DNA of 64,000 nt from Pseudomonas yamanorum (GCF_900105735.1 NZ_LT629793.1:3162001-3226000), one strand, 5' to 3'. Shown: positions 48,501 through 58,726, numbered from the stretch's first letter. Numbers and translations: made by a program. The notes: a model not told the origin generated them from the sequence alone.

Positions 48501-51500
48501 TCATGCAGCTCTTTTACCTGCCTCCAATCCACATCGCCGCGCTTCTCGGCTTCCTTGAGCCAGGCCAATTGCGGGTCGGCCTTGACCATCGTGTCGATGG
48601 TCTGGCTGACGGTTTGCTGGTCGACCTGCTTGACGTCGATTTTCAGGCCGTTCACGGCTTGGATGACGGTTTGCCCCTTTGCAACCAGTTCGCTCTGGCG
48701 CAGGGTCTCATCGGTTTTGCCTTTGCCCTTCATCGAGAACCAAGCCATGTTGCTCTTGCTCTTGGTATGGCTCTCGTCGTGATAGTCCTTCACGCCTTCA
48801 AACGTCACGGCGCCGCCGCTTTTCAGGATCAGGTCGTTGCCGCTGTTGAGCTTGGCGACCTGGTAGAGCTGGTCGCCGTTACTGACGAGAGTCAGGTTGC
48901 CAGCGGTCTTGATCTCAGTGCCGACGTTGGTGGTTTGGGTGACTTCGTCGCGCTTGGCTTTTTTCGCACCCCAGCCACCGTTCTCCTTCATGTCATACAA
49001 AGTATGCGTACTGTTCTGCGCCGCCAGCAGGTTCAACTTATCCCCGCTATACAGATAAGCCTCATTCCCCGCACTGATCTTACTCGCCACAATCGTGGTG
49101 TCGCGCCCGGCCTGGCTCTTAAAGTCCGCGCCCGCCGTCAGCACACTGGCCAACTGCGTGGTCTGCTCATCGACCGTCTTGATGCGTTTTTTACCGTCTT
49201 TTTCTTTGCCCTCGACGTTGTGCACATCACTGACAGAGGTCACGTTGAAATCGCGCCCAGCCTGAATGTTCAGGTCCTTACCGGCGGTGGCGGTGCTGCC
49301 AATAATGTTGACGTCTTGCCCGGCCTGCATGTTGACGTTGCCGCCCGCCATGACGCTGGCTGCGAGGTTTTTGACGTCGGTGGTGATGGTGGATTTTTCG
49401 CCGCCATCAATGGTGTTGTGGATCACGCTGGTGTCGCTGACGGCGACCAGGTTCAGGTCGCGGCCGGCGCTGAGGCTGGCGTCGTTACCCGCGACCAGGG
49501 CGCCGTGGTTGTTGAGGTCGCGGCCGGCATCGATGGCGAAGTTGCCGCGTGCGGTGATGGTGCTTGCGCTGGCGTCGGTGAGGGTGCGCATGCCGACGCC
49601 TTCACGCACTTGGATCGCGGTGTTGTCGTTGGTAATGTCGCCTTTGAGGGTGGTAAGGCTGACTTGATTGCCTCGAATTTCGCCGCCCATGGCGTTACGG
49701 ATGCTGTCTTGGGCCAGCAGGCTCAGGTTGTTGCCGGCTTCGATCAGGCCGCCGTTGTAGAGGCTGCCGCCACTCGCGGCGCTGAGGTTGTTGCTGGCGC
49801 GCAGGGTGCCGACGTTAACCAGGTCGCCACCGGTGACGAGGTTGAGGTCGCGGCCTTGGATCAGGCTGTTGCCGCGCACGTTGCGCGATTCGGCCTGGGC
49901 CAGGTAGAGCACCGGCACGAGGACGGTCTGGCCGTCGACCACGCGGTTTTCCATCCACACGATGTCGTGGGTCAGGGCGCCGACTTGCTGGCCGGTGAGG
50001 GACACGCCGACGCTCAGGCGCAGGGCGTCTTTGCTGGCGAGGGCGTTGTCCATCAGGTAGCGGAACTGGTCGGCGTCGCTGAGCAGGCCACCGGCGAGGA
50101 AGCGTTGGCCGGTTTGTGCGAGTACCGCGTCGCGAATCAGGCGGGTCTCGTATTGGCCATCGCCGAGGCGGCGCCAGGCGTTGTCGCTGTTGAAGCCGAG
50201 TTTGCCGAGCATGTAGTCGGAGCTGAAGAAGCCCGATGCCGTGGTGAACTCGGGGTTGGTTTCGATCAGGTAGTGGCTGGTGGGGTCGGCGTTTTTGACG
50301 AACAGGCCGTATTCACCCTTGGGCAGCTGGAAGTATGGCGAGGTGGTGGGGTCGACCGGGGCGAACGGCGTGCCGGTGTAGTCCACCGGCACGAAGCCAC
50401 CGCCCGGTGCGAGGGTGGCCACCGGCAGCACGCTGCCGGGCGCCTGGGCGCTGGCGTCGTTGACGTGCTTGCTGAGGTTGATATTGATGCCGCCAACGGG
50501 GATGCCGGTCTGGTCATTGCCGAGGGTGCCGGTCAGTTGCTCCAGGGTGTTCTCGTGCAGCGTGCCGTTTTGTATTTTGTTGGTGACTTTGGACAGGTCG
50601 ACGGTGCCGCCGGCTTGCAGGGTGGCGTCGTAGGCGAGGCCGCCGTTGGGCGTCCAGGTGGTGACGTCACTCGATTGCCGGAACGGATCGCTATTGGGCG
50701 ACAGCGCTTTCAGCGCTTCAAACGTTGCCTTGTTGAAATTCCCGGCCGCCGTCGCGTTGTTGAACGCAGGCACATCGACGTATTCCATGCGTTCCCACAG
50801 GTGCTTGTCGACGTGCCCTGGGGTGCCGATGACAATTTTGCGCTGCCCGGTGCGCGTACTCGCGCCCTGGTTGAGCAGGTCGACGGCCGCGATGCTCAGG
50901 TTGCCATTGGCCGCCATCAGGCTGTAGCGGTTCTGCACGGTGTCGCCTTGCAGCAGCATGTTTTGGCCAGCTACGAGCCGCGCCGATACCGAATCCTGGA
51001 TCGCTTTTTCCAGGTAGGTTTCGTTGATGGTGATTGTGCCGCGCCGCCAGTCGTCTTTCTCGCCGCAGTGCTGCCCACACACCCAGCTCAGGCTCCCGGT
51101 CTCGAGGGTTTGTCCCAATTCGAAAACGTCTTTGGCGTTCTCGATAAAGCCGGCGTTGATGCCAATCGAACCTTCGCTTTCTACGGTGCCGGAGCGGTTG
51201 CTGAACAGCACCGCACGCCCGCCATCCACACCGGCAAAGGTCAGGTTGCCTTTGCTGTAGACGTCGCCGTAGCTGTTGCTGAACCCATTGGCGCGCAGGG
51301 TCATGTCGCCACCGCTGAACAGCAGCGAATCGGCGCTATTGGTGATGCCGTTGACGGCCGTCAGATTCACTGCGCCCTGGGCGCCGAGGGTGCCGCGGTT
51401 ATTGATTTGGGCCGCTGCGATATCCAGTTGCTGACGCGCGGTGAGGAAACCGAGGCTGTCGAGGGTGCCGCTCAGTTTGAGCTGGGTGTTGCTGCCCGCG

Positions 51501-54500
51501 AGGCGACCGCCGTTCTGGCTGAGGTTGTTGGCGGTCACGCTGAGGTTTTGCAGGGTTGCGATGCGCCCGCTGTTGCTCAGGTCGCCGCTCAGCCTGAGGC
51601 TGAGGTCGCCGTCGCTGAGCAGTTCGCCGCCGTTGTTAAGGCTGGCCACATCGAGGATCAGGCCCTTGCTGCTGGCCATGCGGTCGCCGGCCTTGAGGGT
51701 CAGGCCCTGGCTGCTTTTGTACGTGAGCACTTCGTTCAGTTGCAGACGGCCCAGGCCGTCGACGCTGCCGAATGCCCAGTCAGCGGTGCCCATGCCATTG
51801 ATGTTGCCCTGGCTGCCGGTGAGGCTGGCGGTGTTGATGCGGAACAGGCCGTTGCCCGCGTGCTGCAACTGGCCACCCTGGTTGTTCAGGTGCGTGGCAT
51901 CGAGGCTGAAGGCTGTGCTGCCGAACTCGAGGGTGCCGTCCTGGTTGTTCAGGGTGCCGCTGAGGTTGAGGCTGCTGCTGGCACCGGCCAGCGCACGCAG
52001 TTGCCCGCGTGCGCTGTTGTCGAGGTTGCCACCGTTGAGGGTCAGGCCCTGGTTGGCTTCAATCAGGCCGCCTTGGTTGGTGAGCGTGTCGCGTGAAGTC
52101 AGGTTGAGTTGGTTGCCGCTGATCTGGCCGCCCGCGCTGTTGTTGAGGGTGTTGCCGGTGATCGTCACCTGTTCTTTACCGAACAGCTTGCCACCTTGGT
52201 TGGCCAGGGCTTCGACGGTCAGTTGCAGGTTACCCACCAGGCTGGCCAACGTGCCGTTGCTGGCGTTGTTCACGCTGTCGGCGGTGATGGTCAGGGTGTC
52301 GCCTTGCACGGTGCCGCCAGTGTTATCCAGGCTGCCGGTATCCAGTTGGGTAGGTGCGCCGCCGCTGAGCATCAGGCCTTTGCGGTTGGTCGCGTCCTGG
52401 CCGCTGTAGCTCAGGCCCTGGTTACCGGCCAGCAGCTGGCCGCCATCGTTGTTCAGGTGCTGCGCGGCGATGTCGAGGCGCTTGCCGCGCAGGGTGCCGC
52501 CACTGTTGTCGAGGGTGGTGAGCGCCTTGACCAGCACGCTGCGCTCGCCAGCGTCGATGACCCCGCCTGCGTTGGTCAGCAGGTCGCTGACGTTGAGGGT
52601 CACGTCGCCGCCATTGCTGACCAGCGAGCCTTTGTTGCTGTTGTTGAGGGTCTGCGCGGTGACGTCAACCGAGGTGCCGATCAGGATGCCGGCGCTGTTG
52701 TCCAGCCGCTCGCCTTGTACCTGCAACAGGCCTTCGCTTTGAATACGGCCTTGGGCATTGAGCAATTGGCCCGGGCCTTTGAGCAGCAGGCTCACGCCCG
52801 GCGCGCCACCGGCCAGCAGGCCGGCGTTGCGGTTGTCGAGGCCGGAGGCGCGCACGTCGAGTTGGTCGCCCACCACGCGCCCGGCGCGGTTGTCGATGTC
52901 ACCGCCGGTCACGTCGAGCAGCAGTTGTTTGCCGACGATTACGCCGCTCTGGTTATCCAGGTTCGCCGCGCGCAACTCGACATCGCCCTGCCCGGCCTGC
53001 AAGCGGCCTTGGGCGTTATTGAGCTGTTGCGCGGTGACGAGGGTCAACTTGCCGGTGTTGGCGCTCAGTACGCCATTGGCGTTGCTGCTGAGGTTGCCGG
53101 CGTTGAGGTTCAGGTCGGTGCTGGCCTGGGCAAAACCCTGGCTGTTGTTGAACCCATTGGCAACGGTGAGGTTCAGTGCGCCGTTGTCAGCCTGGATCAG
53201 GCCCTTGAGGCTGTTGTCGAGGTCGCTGGCGTTCACCGTGAGGGCGCTGGCAATCAGCTTGCCGTTCTGGTTATTCAGGCTGCCAGCGTTGACGGTCAGG
53301 CCGTTGGCGATCACTTGCCCGCCGCTGTTGTTGAGTGCGGCGCTGGTCAGCACCAGGCTGCCACCGGACATTTCGATGCGGCCTTGGCGGTTGTCCAAAG
53401 AGGCGCTGTCGAGAGTCGCGGCCTGGCCTTCACCGAAGCGAATCAACCCGCCCAGGTTGACGATGGCCGGCGCGCTGATCGCCAGGCTTTGCTCGCCGTA
53501 CACACGGGCGGTGGCGCCTTGGTTGGTCAGCTTGGCCGTGCTGACGCTGACGGTTTTGCCCTGGATGATGCTGCCCTGGTTGGTCAGCGCCTGCGCGGCG
53601 GTGATCGCCAACGCGCGGCTGGCCAGCAGGTCACCGCTGGTGTTCACGCTCTGCGCGTTAACCACCACGTCGCCCGTGGCATTGCGGCTGTTATCGGCCT
53701 GCACGCCCGCTTCGATGATGCCCGGGTTGGTGACGGTGGTGGCGTTGAGCTCGATGCGCTGGCCAGCGGCCAGGCTCTTCTGGTTGACCAATTCTTCGGC
53801 ACTGCTCACCTGCACATTGCCGGTGGCGTAGACCTTGTCGGTCAGGTTCACGTTCTGCGCGGTGACCTTGAGGTTACCGGTGGTCGCCGTCTGCGCCATG
53901 CTCAGGCGCCCATTGGCATCCAACTGGATATCCCCACCACTGGCGGCCAAGGTACCGTCGAGCTTCACGCCCACGCCGGCCTCGGTGCCCACCAGTTTGA
54001 TCGCACCGGCGTACATGCCGCCCAATGCCGAGGAGTCGATGGCCAGTTCGGGCTTTGCGCTGCCGTCATTGGCGCGCGCGGTGGCTTTCAGGCTGTTGGC
54101 ATCGACGTCGTTACGCCCCGCAATGACGGTCAATTCCCGTGCATTGATCTGCGCATTGATCTTGGCCGAGCGGGTGATGATTTCGAAGCGGTCGACGTTG
54201 CTGGCATTCAAGCCTTCGCCGTCGATGGTCACGGCGCCGCCGTCAACCTGGTAGCGCTGCAACTGGCCGCTGGCGTCGAGCACCGGTTTGCCGGTGGTGA
54301 GGGTCACGTTGGGGGTGTTGATAAAGCCGCAACCGCTGCATGTAACGCCGTACGGGTTGGCGACGATGACTTTGGCCGACTGGCCCGCCACTTCGGTGTA
54401 GCCGCGCAGTTGGCTGGGGCTGCCGCCGTTGACTTCGTTGAGGATGACGCTGGCCGCGCCGCCCTTGAGGTTGGGGTTGCCGACGATGTAGCCACCCAGC

Positions 54501-54829
54501 TGGGTGTTCGTCATGGGGCCGTTGGCGTTGTTGAGGATCACGCCGTTGGGGCCGACGTTGTAGTCCTTGAATTGGTTATGGGACAAGCCACTGCCATTGG
54601 GGGTGGCGATGTTCACCACCGGTACGCCATTGCCGGCCTGGCCGACGGTGGTGCCCGGCGCGCTGACCACAATGCCTTCGGCCTGGGCCAGCAGCGGCTG
54701 CCAGAACAGCGCGTTGGCCAGGATCAGCACCAGGCCGCGCTTGGGCAGGCCGAAGAACGAGTCTCGCGGTTTCAGCGCAGCAGAAGGTTGGCGGGCCAGG
54801 AAGGCAAAGTGGCGAACATCCATTGTCAT
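45572..54829 (-). CDS. CdiA-like two-partner secretion exoprotein with Hint and AHH nuclease C-terminus
   Basis: The 3085-residue protein has an extended signal peptide (about 1-50), a TPS secretion domain with NPNL and NPYG motifs, and some 1600 residues of filamentous haemagglutinin repeats (many LNNxxG units). A later region contains Gly/Ala-rich hydrophobic stretches. Near the end comes a Hint domain (C2791 to VHN at 2937-2939) and a 146-residue toxin. The toxin has HH (2982-2983) and GHKGPHPQDYH (H3026, H3030, H3035), the pattern of AHH nucleases of the HNH/EndoVII superfamily. It would be exported by the CdiB-like partner and deliver a DNase into neighbours. The start may be at 54823 instead. 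Confidence 0.9.
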   Translation of the reverse strand: MTMDVRHFAFLARQPSAALKPRDSFFGLPKRGLVLILANALFWQPLLAQAEGIVVSAPGTTVGQAGNGVPVVNIATPNGSGLSHNQFKDYNVGPNGVILNNANGPMTNTQLGGYIVGNPNLKGGAASVILNEVNGGSPSQLRGYTEVAGQSAKVIVANPYGVTCSGCGFINTPNVTLTTGKPVLDASGQLQRYQVDGGAVTIDGEGLNASNVDRFEIITRSAKINAQINARELTVIAGRNDVDANSLKATARANDGSAKPELAIDSSALGGMYAGAIKLVGTEAGVGVKLDGTLAASGGDIQLDANGRLSMAQTATTGNLKVTAQNVNLTDKVYATGNVQVSSAEELVNQKSLAAGQRIELNATTVTNPGIIEAGVQADNSRNATGDVVVNAQSVNTSGDLLASRALAITAAQALTNQGSIIQGKTVSVSTAKLTNQGATARVYGEQSLAISAPAIVNLGGLIRFGEGQAATLDSASLDNRQGRIEMSGGSLVLTSAALNNSGGQVIANGLTVNAGSLNNQNGKLIASALTVNASDLDNSLKGLIQADNGALNLTVANGFNNSQGFAQASTDLNLNAGNLSSNANGVLSANTGKLTLVTAQQLNNAQGRLQAGQGDVELRAANLDNQSGVIVGKQLLLDVTGGDIDNRAGRVVGDQLDVRASGLDNRNAGLLAGGAPGVSLLLKGPGQLLNAQGRIQSEGLLQVQGERLDNSAGILIGTSVDVTAQTLNNSNKGSLVSNGGDVTLNVSDLLTNAGGVIDAGERSVLVKALTTLDNSGGTLRGKRLDIAAQHLNNDGGQLLAGNQGLSYSGQDATNRKGLMLSGGAPTQLDTGSLDNTGGTVQGDTLTITADSVNNASNGTLASLVGNLQLTVEALANQGGKLFGKEQVTITGNTLNNSAGGQISGNQLNLTSRDTLTNQGGLIEANQGLTLNGGNLDNSARGQLRALAGASSSLNLSGTLNNQDGTLEFGSTAFSLDATHLNNQGGQLQHAGNGLFRINTASLTGSQGNINGMGTADWAFGSVDGLGRLQLNEVLTYKSSQGLTLKAGDRMASSKGLILDVASLNNGGELLSDGDLSLRLSGDLSNSGRIATLQNLSVTANNLSQNGGRLAGSNTQLKLSGTLDSLGFLTARQQLDIAAAQINNRGTLGAQGAVNLTAVNGITNSADSLLFSGGDMTLRANGFSNSYGDVYSKGNLTFAGVDGGRAVLFSNRSGTVESEGSIGINAGFIENAKDVFELGQTLETGSLSWVCGQHCGEKDDWRRGTITINETYLEKAIQDSVSARLVAGQNMLLQGDTVQNRYSLMAANGNLSIAAVDLLNQGASTRTGQRKIVIGTPGHVDKHLWERMEYVDVPAFNNATAAGNFNKATFEALKALSPNSDPFRQSSDVTTWTPNGGLAYDATLQAGGTVDLSKVTNKIQNGTLHENTLEQLTGTLGNDQTGIPVGGININLSKHVNDASAQAPGSVLPVATLAPGGGFVPVDYTGTPFAPVDPTTSPYFQLPKGEYGLFVKNADPTSHYLIETNPEFTTASGFFSSDYMLGKLGFNSDNAWRRLGDGQYETRLIRDAVLAQTGQRFLAGGLLSDADQFRYLMDNALASKDALRLSVGVSLTGQQVGALTHDIVWMENRVVDGQTVLVPVLYLAQAESRNVRGNSLIQGRDLNLVTGGDLVNVGTLRASNNLSAASGGSLYNGGLIEAGNNLSLLAQDSIRNAMGGEIRGNQVSLTTLKGDITNDNTAIQVREGVGMRTLTDASASTITARGNFAIDAGRDLNNHGALVAGNDASLSAGRDLNLVAVSDTSVIHNTIDGGEKSTITTDVKNLAASVMAGGNVNMQAGQDVNIIGSTATAGKDLNIQAGRDFNVTSVSDVHNVEGKEKDGKKRIKTVDEQTTQLASVLTAGADFKSQAGRDTTIVASKISAGNEAYLYSGDKLNLLAAQNSTHTLYDMKENGGWGAKKAKRDEVTQTTNVGTEIKTAGNLTLVSNGDQLYQVAKLNSGNDLILKSGGAVTFEGVKDYHDESHTKSKSNMAWFSMKGKGKTDETLRQSELVAKGQTVIQAVNGLKIDVKQVDQQTVSQTIDTMVKADPQLAWLKEAEKRGDVDWRQVKELHDSFKYSNSGMGQGVMLAVIIIVTVLTAGGASAMAGWAAGATAGSGTAMAAGTAAVAATSTSAAVAATSAGLGNMMATAALTSLASTGAVSTINNKGNIGVALKDTFSSSSLKNAAIAGLATGALNYADSNWFKGASPADGAGAKVTTAGPVQNPGYSSDWLSWQKAQDAVLRGGTHAVIESGISTAINGGSLQDNLGSALVSQGFDLAAAAGNKGLGNLANELDLSPGSTQKVLMHALLGGALSAARGGDFKTGAIAAGAAEGLTAIANENLGKYLDERFATDDQFKVATAQLIGIAAGSLVNGNPNDAAWVAGNVERYNEQLHPRAPELIEKQAPALAAAKGISVEEATRLMGVALAYNTDEGWSKSISQKDVDAIDTATLQHLGLALTPIADQYARTDASADGSKRGYSGNETAALILDFRTTRPTAYKDSTINIDYLGDPKGRNTQGLVDFYETNLDYSGKPTDYGDVAKGLAVGAGRSLWGSVQGLAKTAGGLLGNSSPLEMTDGLLGPIADPTVDRGGQMITRQTGREFVSSLQGNSYESAAQVTELMTDGLTMIAPSGRFGQVSKVGEASSVVRADGALVARSDVGLTNVGRQETLGSSGIARVADDIPNYGLTPNSLDSAVRFERTGANATAPTTSIGKYEQTAYTGDVGSFARADDLFATRRDDVVLSKYKEPCCFAAGTKVSTPNGDRTIESLKVGDVVWSKPEKGGKPFAAKILATHQRSDQPIYRLKLKSVRVDGKAEGETLLVTPGHPFYVPAKRDFISVIDLKPGDLLQSLADGDTDNTSSEVESLELYLPVGETYNLTVDVGHTFYVGDLKTWVHNTGPCALPEGYFEAKAADTAKVGFAEGKIAGEASDLLARPAPVHHICTNKNCVSTARGGPWTPKFEAIFTRAGLDLDDAINKVAVPGHKGPHPQDYHAYIYDQLQSATVGVPANTSAYKNAIELTLERIKVEAVTPGSQVNRWLKKE
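45575..46012 (-). other. AHH-type nuclease toxin domain
   Basis: Residues 2940-3085 are AT-rich relative to the filament, with HH at 2982-2983 and the PGHKGPHPQDYH segment of HNH/EndoVII-like AHH nucleases. The four Cys residues near the front (CTNKNC included) are not part of the known motif. Nuclease activity is inferred from this pattern. Confidence 0.75.
46013..46459 (-). other. Hint (intein-like autoprocessing) domain of the exoprotein
   Basis: It spans residues 2791-2939: the N-terminal CFAAGTKVSTPNG block, a VTPGHPFYV block and the C-terminal TFYVGDLKTWVHN, the signature of pretoxin Hint domains. The Cys-to-Asn ends are intact, so cleavage next to the toxin is plausible. It marks the boundary between high-GC filament and low-GC toxin. 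Confidence 0.85.
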
Positions 54830-54854
54830 ATTCTCGATGTAACGGGGCGTTGAA

Positions 54855-56576
54855 TTACAGGAAGAAATCCATGCGGAAGTAGATCGGCGCTTCGCGCTCG
54901 CTCATCACTGCCGGGCGTTCCAGGGAATGGGCAAAGGTCACGCTGGTGCTGACGTATTTGCCACGGGCGAACAACTCCAACGAGTTGCTCGAGACCCGGC
55001 CATGCACTTCACCGTTGTAGCGGTCGTTGCTGATCACACCCTGGTCGTAGCCGACGCTGGCGCCGTATTCGGCAAAGGCCGGGCGCATCCAGTCCCAGGT
55101 CACCGGGCGCGCCCAGCGCACGTCGTTGCGCCAGTAGCCGCCGCTGTCGCCGGTGAGCTGCTGGTCTTTGAAACCGCGCACCGAGGCCGAACCGCCGAGG
55201 CTCATGCGCTGGGGGCTGAACAGGATGTCTTCACTGCGTTGGCCGGTGGCCAGGCTGGAAAAACTGAACGACTCGCCCCACAGCGTGAACGGCTGCAAGT
55301 AGCTGACGGTGGCGGTGTATTTGCGGTAGCGCGCGTTGGGCAGGCGATTGCCGTACTGATCGCGCTCGTTTTCAGCTTGGGCATCGAAGGCGCCGATACC
55401 GTTCTGCATGCCCAGGTCGAGGTTGACGAAGGCATTGCCGATGCGGCGGCCGTGGTTGATGCCCAGTTGCAGTTCGCTGAGGCGGTTGCTGCTGGGCTCG
55501 GTGCGCACGTCGAGGATGTAGTTGTTGGTGCGCAGGTGCGACACGCCGACGTTCACCGAGGTCTTGCTCACGTCGTCACGATGGATCACGCGCTCGGCGC
55601 GCAGTTGGTGGTTTTCGTTGTCGCCGTTCTGCTTGAATTTAAAGTCGTTGGTTACGCCAAAGGTGCGGTAATCACTCTCGCTGTAGGTGTAGCTGAAGTT
55701 CCACCAGCCCCACGGCACGTTGTAGTAAAGCATGGTGTTTTTCGAGGTTTTCTGGTGGTCGCTGACGGCATCGTGGCCGCCGCGCAACACAAGCTGGTCG
55801 GCCAGGCCCAGCGGGCTGTCCCACTCAAGGCCGGCGCCCCACTGCTGTTCGCCGGTGCTTTTCTGCCCGTCGTTATTGCGCGACAGGCTGGCGCGCCAGG
55901 GCTTTTGCGGGACGTTCTTGACCTGTACTTCACTGCCGCCCACCTGGCTGCCGGGGGTCAGTTCCATTTGTGCCTGCTTGGACGGCAAGCGGTTCAACTG
56001 GTCCACCAACTGCTCGATTTCCCGCAGGTTGAGCTGCTCGCCAACCTTGCCGGGAAAGGCCATGGCCAGCTCGCGTTGGGACAGGTTGCTGCCGTCGGCG
56101 CCCTTCAAGCCTTCGAGTTTGCCTTCCACCACCAACACCTGGAGGTGGCCGGTGGACAGGTCCTGCTGCGGCAAGTAAGCACGGCTGGTGACCATGCCTT
56201 TGTCGATGTAGTAGTCCGTGATCGCCTTGAGCACTTGATTGAGCTGGGACACGCCCAGACACTGGCCGATATACGGCTTGAGCAGGCGATCGCGGTCCGG
56301 TGCAGGCAGGCTGTCGGCGCCCTTGAGTTCGATGTCTTTGATCGGGAAGCAGCGGGTGTCAGCCGGGGTGGCAGGCGCTTCGGGCTTGGCTTCTTTGCCG
56401 GGCAGTTCCTTGAGGTCTTCAAGGCGCCGGCGCTGTTCTTCCAGCAGACGGTTTTGCCGATCACGGATCAGGTCCTGATCGCCAGGCGTGGGCGCAGCCG
56501 TCGCACTATTGAGTGCGAAGCAAGTCAGCAGGCAAACGCCCAGCAGCAGCCGAGTCCGTGGCAGTAATAAAGACAT
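54855..56576 (-). CDS. Two-partner secretion outer membrane transporter (CdiB/FhaC/ShlB type)
   Basis: The 573-residue protein has a signal peptide (1-27), a coiled linker (RQNRLLEEQRRRLEDLKEL), two POTRA domains (about 78-230; CFPIKDIELKG starts the first) and a 16-strand barrel with the VRGF motif (SVRGFKDQQ) in loop L6. It ends with FRMDFFL. It secretes the neighbouring exoprotein; the gap of 25 bases between the genes indicates one operon. The order transporter-exoprotein-immunity is the BAI layout of Escherichia-type CDI loci. Confidence 0.92.
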   Translation of the reverse strand: MSLLLPRTRLLLGVCLLTCFALNSATAAPTPGDQDLIRDRQNRLLEEQRRRLEDLKELPGKEAKPEAPATPADTRCFPIKDIELKGADSLPAPDRDRLLKPYIGQCLGVSQLNQVLKAITDYYIDKGMVTSRAYLPQQDLSTGHLQVLVVEGKLEGLKGADGSNLSQRELAMAFPGKVGEQLNLREIEQLVDQLNRLPSKQAQMELTPGSQVGGSEVQVKNVPQKPWRASLSRNNDGQKSTGEQQWGAGLEWDSPLGLADQLVLRGGHDAVSDHQKTSKNTMLYYNVPWGWWNFSYTYSESDYRTFGVTNDFKFKQNGDNENHQLRAERVIHRDDVSKTSVNVGVSHLRTNNYILDVRTEPSSNRLSELQLGINHGRRIGNAFVNLDLGMQNGIGAFDAQAENERDQYGNRLPNARYRKYTATVSYLQPFTLWGESFSFSSLATGQRSEDILFSPQRMSLGGSASVRGFKDQQLTGDSGGYWRNDVRWARPVTWDWMRPAFAEYGASVGYDQGVISNDRYNGEVHGRVSSNSLELFARGKYVSTSVTFAHSLERPAVMSEREAPIYFRMDFFL

Positions 56577-56897
56577 GTTCGATCCGTCGAAAAAGCGGGG
56601 GCCGGCAAACTAACATCGAACTTCCGGTGGGCCAAGATTCTGGCTTAGTGGGAAGTTATGTTTAACAGGCATATAAGTTGCTGATTATTAACAACAAATA
56701 AATCATGCAACGTTTAATTGCTTGCAATTGGAATTTTTATTCCGACAAGCGGTAACAGTTTTGATACACCTCCAATGGTGGCGCTTACAATTGCCATTAC
56801 TTGGCCATCAATGCGGTATCAAGACTGGTTAGTAGCCAAAAGATGGGAAAAGTTCGCAGTTATTTTGTGAATTGGATCCCATTTTTCGGCATCCCGG
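56577..56897. promoter_or_regulatory. AT-rich gap between the pga operon and the CDI locus
   Basis: These 321 bases carry no gene. About 56650-56760 is very AT-rich with short palindromes (GGAAT-TTTT-ATTCC) and is the probable promoter of the CDI operon, which reads leftward from 56576. I see no clear terminator for pgaD. Confidence 0.4.
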
Positions 56898-57380
56898 TTA
56901 ACCAACCTCCTTGGTCCGCTCCTGCCCCGCTACCAACTTCAACCCTGGCCGCTCCACATGCCGGGACACATGGGCTGTCACTTCCTGCACGCCCCCTTCG
57001 TGGTCGTTATGAATCACCAGCACACCCGGGCGGCGCAGTTGCTCCAGGTCACCTTCCCCCAGGCTGAAGCTGTCGCTCAAACGCTGGTCGCTCAGGGCCT
57101 TGGCCGCCGAACGGCGCTGGGCAAACCGCTTGCCGCGTTGCTGCTGGTAACGCGCCCAACCGATCAGCACCACCGCGTTGAACACAGCGATCCACAGGTA
57201 GATCTGCAAGGTGTCCAGCGCCGCAAAAATCGGCGCTTCGATCCGCGGGCCGCCGTGGCTGTCGAGCATCGGCACCATGCCGCGCACCAGCAGGAGGATC
57301 AGCCCGGCCCAGGCCAGCAGGGTCAGGAATACGTCGATCGCCCACATCACCGGGCGCTGTTGGGTTCGGATCAGGTTCAT
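56898..57380 (-). CDS. pgaD: PNAG synthesis accessory protein PgaD
   Basis: ATG 57380 (160 residues) overlaps the pgaC stop by ATGA; the open frame continues upstream inside pgaC. Two membrane helices (about 12-32 and 56-76) precede a basic soluble tail. PgaD forms with PgaC the inner membrane polymerase complex that is activated by c-di-GMP. Identity rests on operon position plus this topology, as PgaD sequences vary widely. Confidence 0.88.
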   Translation of the reverse strand: MNLIRTQQRPVMWAIDVFLTLLAWAGLILLLVRGMVPMLDSHGGPRIEAPIFAALDTLQIYLWIAVFNAVVLIGWARYQQQRGKRFAQRRSAAKALSDQRLSDSFSLGEGDLEQLRRPGVLVIHNDHEGGVQEVTAHVSRHVERPGLKLVAGQERTKEVG

Positions 57381-58723
57381 GGCTGCACATCCGTAGTGGG
57401 GGCTTTGATACCGCGATCCGGGCTGACCCAGCGCGCGCGTTTCTGGTGTTGGCGGAACAACACTTTGGGGAAGCTGACCAGGGTGGTGAACAGGCTCACC
57501 AACCAGAACACCAGCGGGTACCAGACGGTCCAGAACAGGGTTTTCCACAGGCCCTTTTCATAGCGCCGGTCGATCATGATGCTCACCGCGAACTGCACCA
57601 GGCACACCACCGCCAACAGCAAGCCGGTGAAGGCCGGCGGCATCAGCGAGTCGACGGCGATGGCGGCGGGCAGCGTCACGACTTTGCCCACGGCCCAAAA
57701 GATCACCGAAAGCAAAAAGGTGAAGGCCCAGCCGGTGGACAGGCAGTACTCGAACAGCAGCGGCCACAGGTAGCGATGGCGCCATTGCCAGATGCCCCGG
57801 ATGTTCTTGAACAGCACTTCGGCGCCACCCTGGGCCCAGCGCAGGCGCTGCTTCCACAGGCCGCCGAGGGTTTCCGGCATCAGGATCCAGCACAGCGCGC
57901 GGGGCTCGTAGAAGATGCTCCAGTGGTCCAGTTGCAGCTTCCAGCTCACGTCAATGTCTTCGGTGATCATGTCGGTGCTCCAGTAGTCGACCCGGTCCAG
58001 GGCCGCCCGCCGAAACGCCACCACCACGCCGGAGACGGTGAAGATCCGCCCGAAGACCCGCTGGGTGCGCTTGATCAAGCCGATGATCGAAGAGAACTCG
58101 CCCACCTGCACCCGGCCGATCAAGGTGGAGCGCGTGCGAATCCGCGGGTTGCCGGTGACGGCCCCCAGGCGCGGGTTGTCGAGCATCGGCGCCACCAGGT
58201 ACGCCGCGGTGTTCGGCGAGAGCAACGCATCGCCGTCGATGCACACCAGGTATTCGCTGCGCGCGGCTACCGCACCCATGCGCAAGGCCACGGCCTTGCC
58301 CTGGTTTTGCGCAAGGTGCAGCACCCGCAGACGCGGTTCTTTCAGCGCCAGCGCATCGAGCACGGCGGCGGTGTTGTCGCTGGAGCCGTCGTTGATCGCG
58401 ATCACTTCAATGTTGCGGTACTGCTGGGCCAACGCGGCGCCGATGGTTTCGGCGGCGTTGTCGCCTTCGTTGTAGCAAGGGATCAGGATCGAGATCAGTG
58501 GCTCACCGGCCAGCACCGGCGCCGGCGTGTCATCCGCCCACGGCCAATGGCGCTCCCAGTGCAGCCAGAAGTACAGGCCGCCAGCGATCCACAAGCCGGA
58601 CATGAACAGCGGATAGAAGAATACGAAGTCCATCAGGAACTGCCCGGTGACCAAAAAGATCAGCCCAAGGGGCACACCCAATACCAATGACAAGACGATA
58701 AGCGCGAGGATTCTGTCGAACAT
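57377..58723 (-). CDS. pgaC: Poly-beta-1,6-N-acetylglucosamine synthase PgaC
   Basis: The 448-residue GT2 glycosyltransferase has membrane helices at both ends, the nucleotide-binding IPCYNEGDN (81-89), CIDGD (161-165), TED (254-256) with catalytic Asp256, and QRLRW (292-296). It polymerises GlcNAc from UDP-GlcNAc and moves the chain across the inner membrane. Only three bases separate it from pgaB. c-di-GMP enzymes are encoded 30 kb away in this window. Confidence 0.95.
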   Translation of the reverse strand: MFDRILALIVLSLVLGVPLGLIFLVTGQFLMDFVFFYPLFMSGLWIAGGLYFWLHWERHWPWADDTPAPVLAGEPLISILIPCYNEGDNAAETIGAALAQQYRNIEVIAINDGSSDNTAAVLDALALKEPRLRVLHLAQNQGKAVALRMGAVAARSEYLVCIDGDALLSPNTAAYLVAPMLDNPRLGAVTGNPRIRTRSTLIGRVQVGEFSSIIGLIKRTQRVFGRIFTVSGVVVAFRRAALDRVDYWSTDMITEDIDVSWKLQLDHWSIFYEPRALCWILMPETLGGLWKQRLRWAQGGAEVLFKNIRGIWQWRHRYLWPLLFEYCLSTGWAFTFLLSVIFWAVGKVVTLPAAIAVDSLMPPAFTGLLLAVVCLVQFAVSIMIDRRYEKGLWKTLFWTVWYPLVFWLVSLFTTLVSFPKVLFRQHQKRARWVSPDRGIKAPTTDVQP

Positions 58724-58726
58724 GAG

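Noticed and set aside
48503..54853. Two very long open frames on the plus strand opposite the exoprotein gene
   Set aside because: They are antisense to the repeats of the CdiA-like gene, lack ribosome binding sites and have low-complexity shadow composition; GC-rich codon bias opens such frames.
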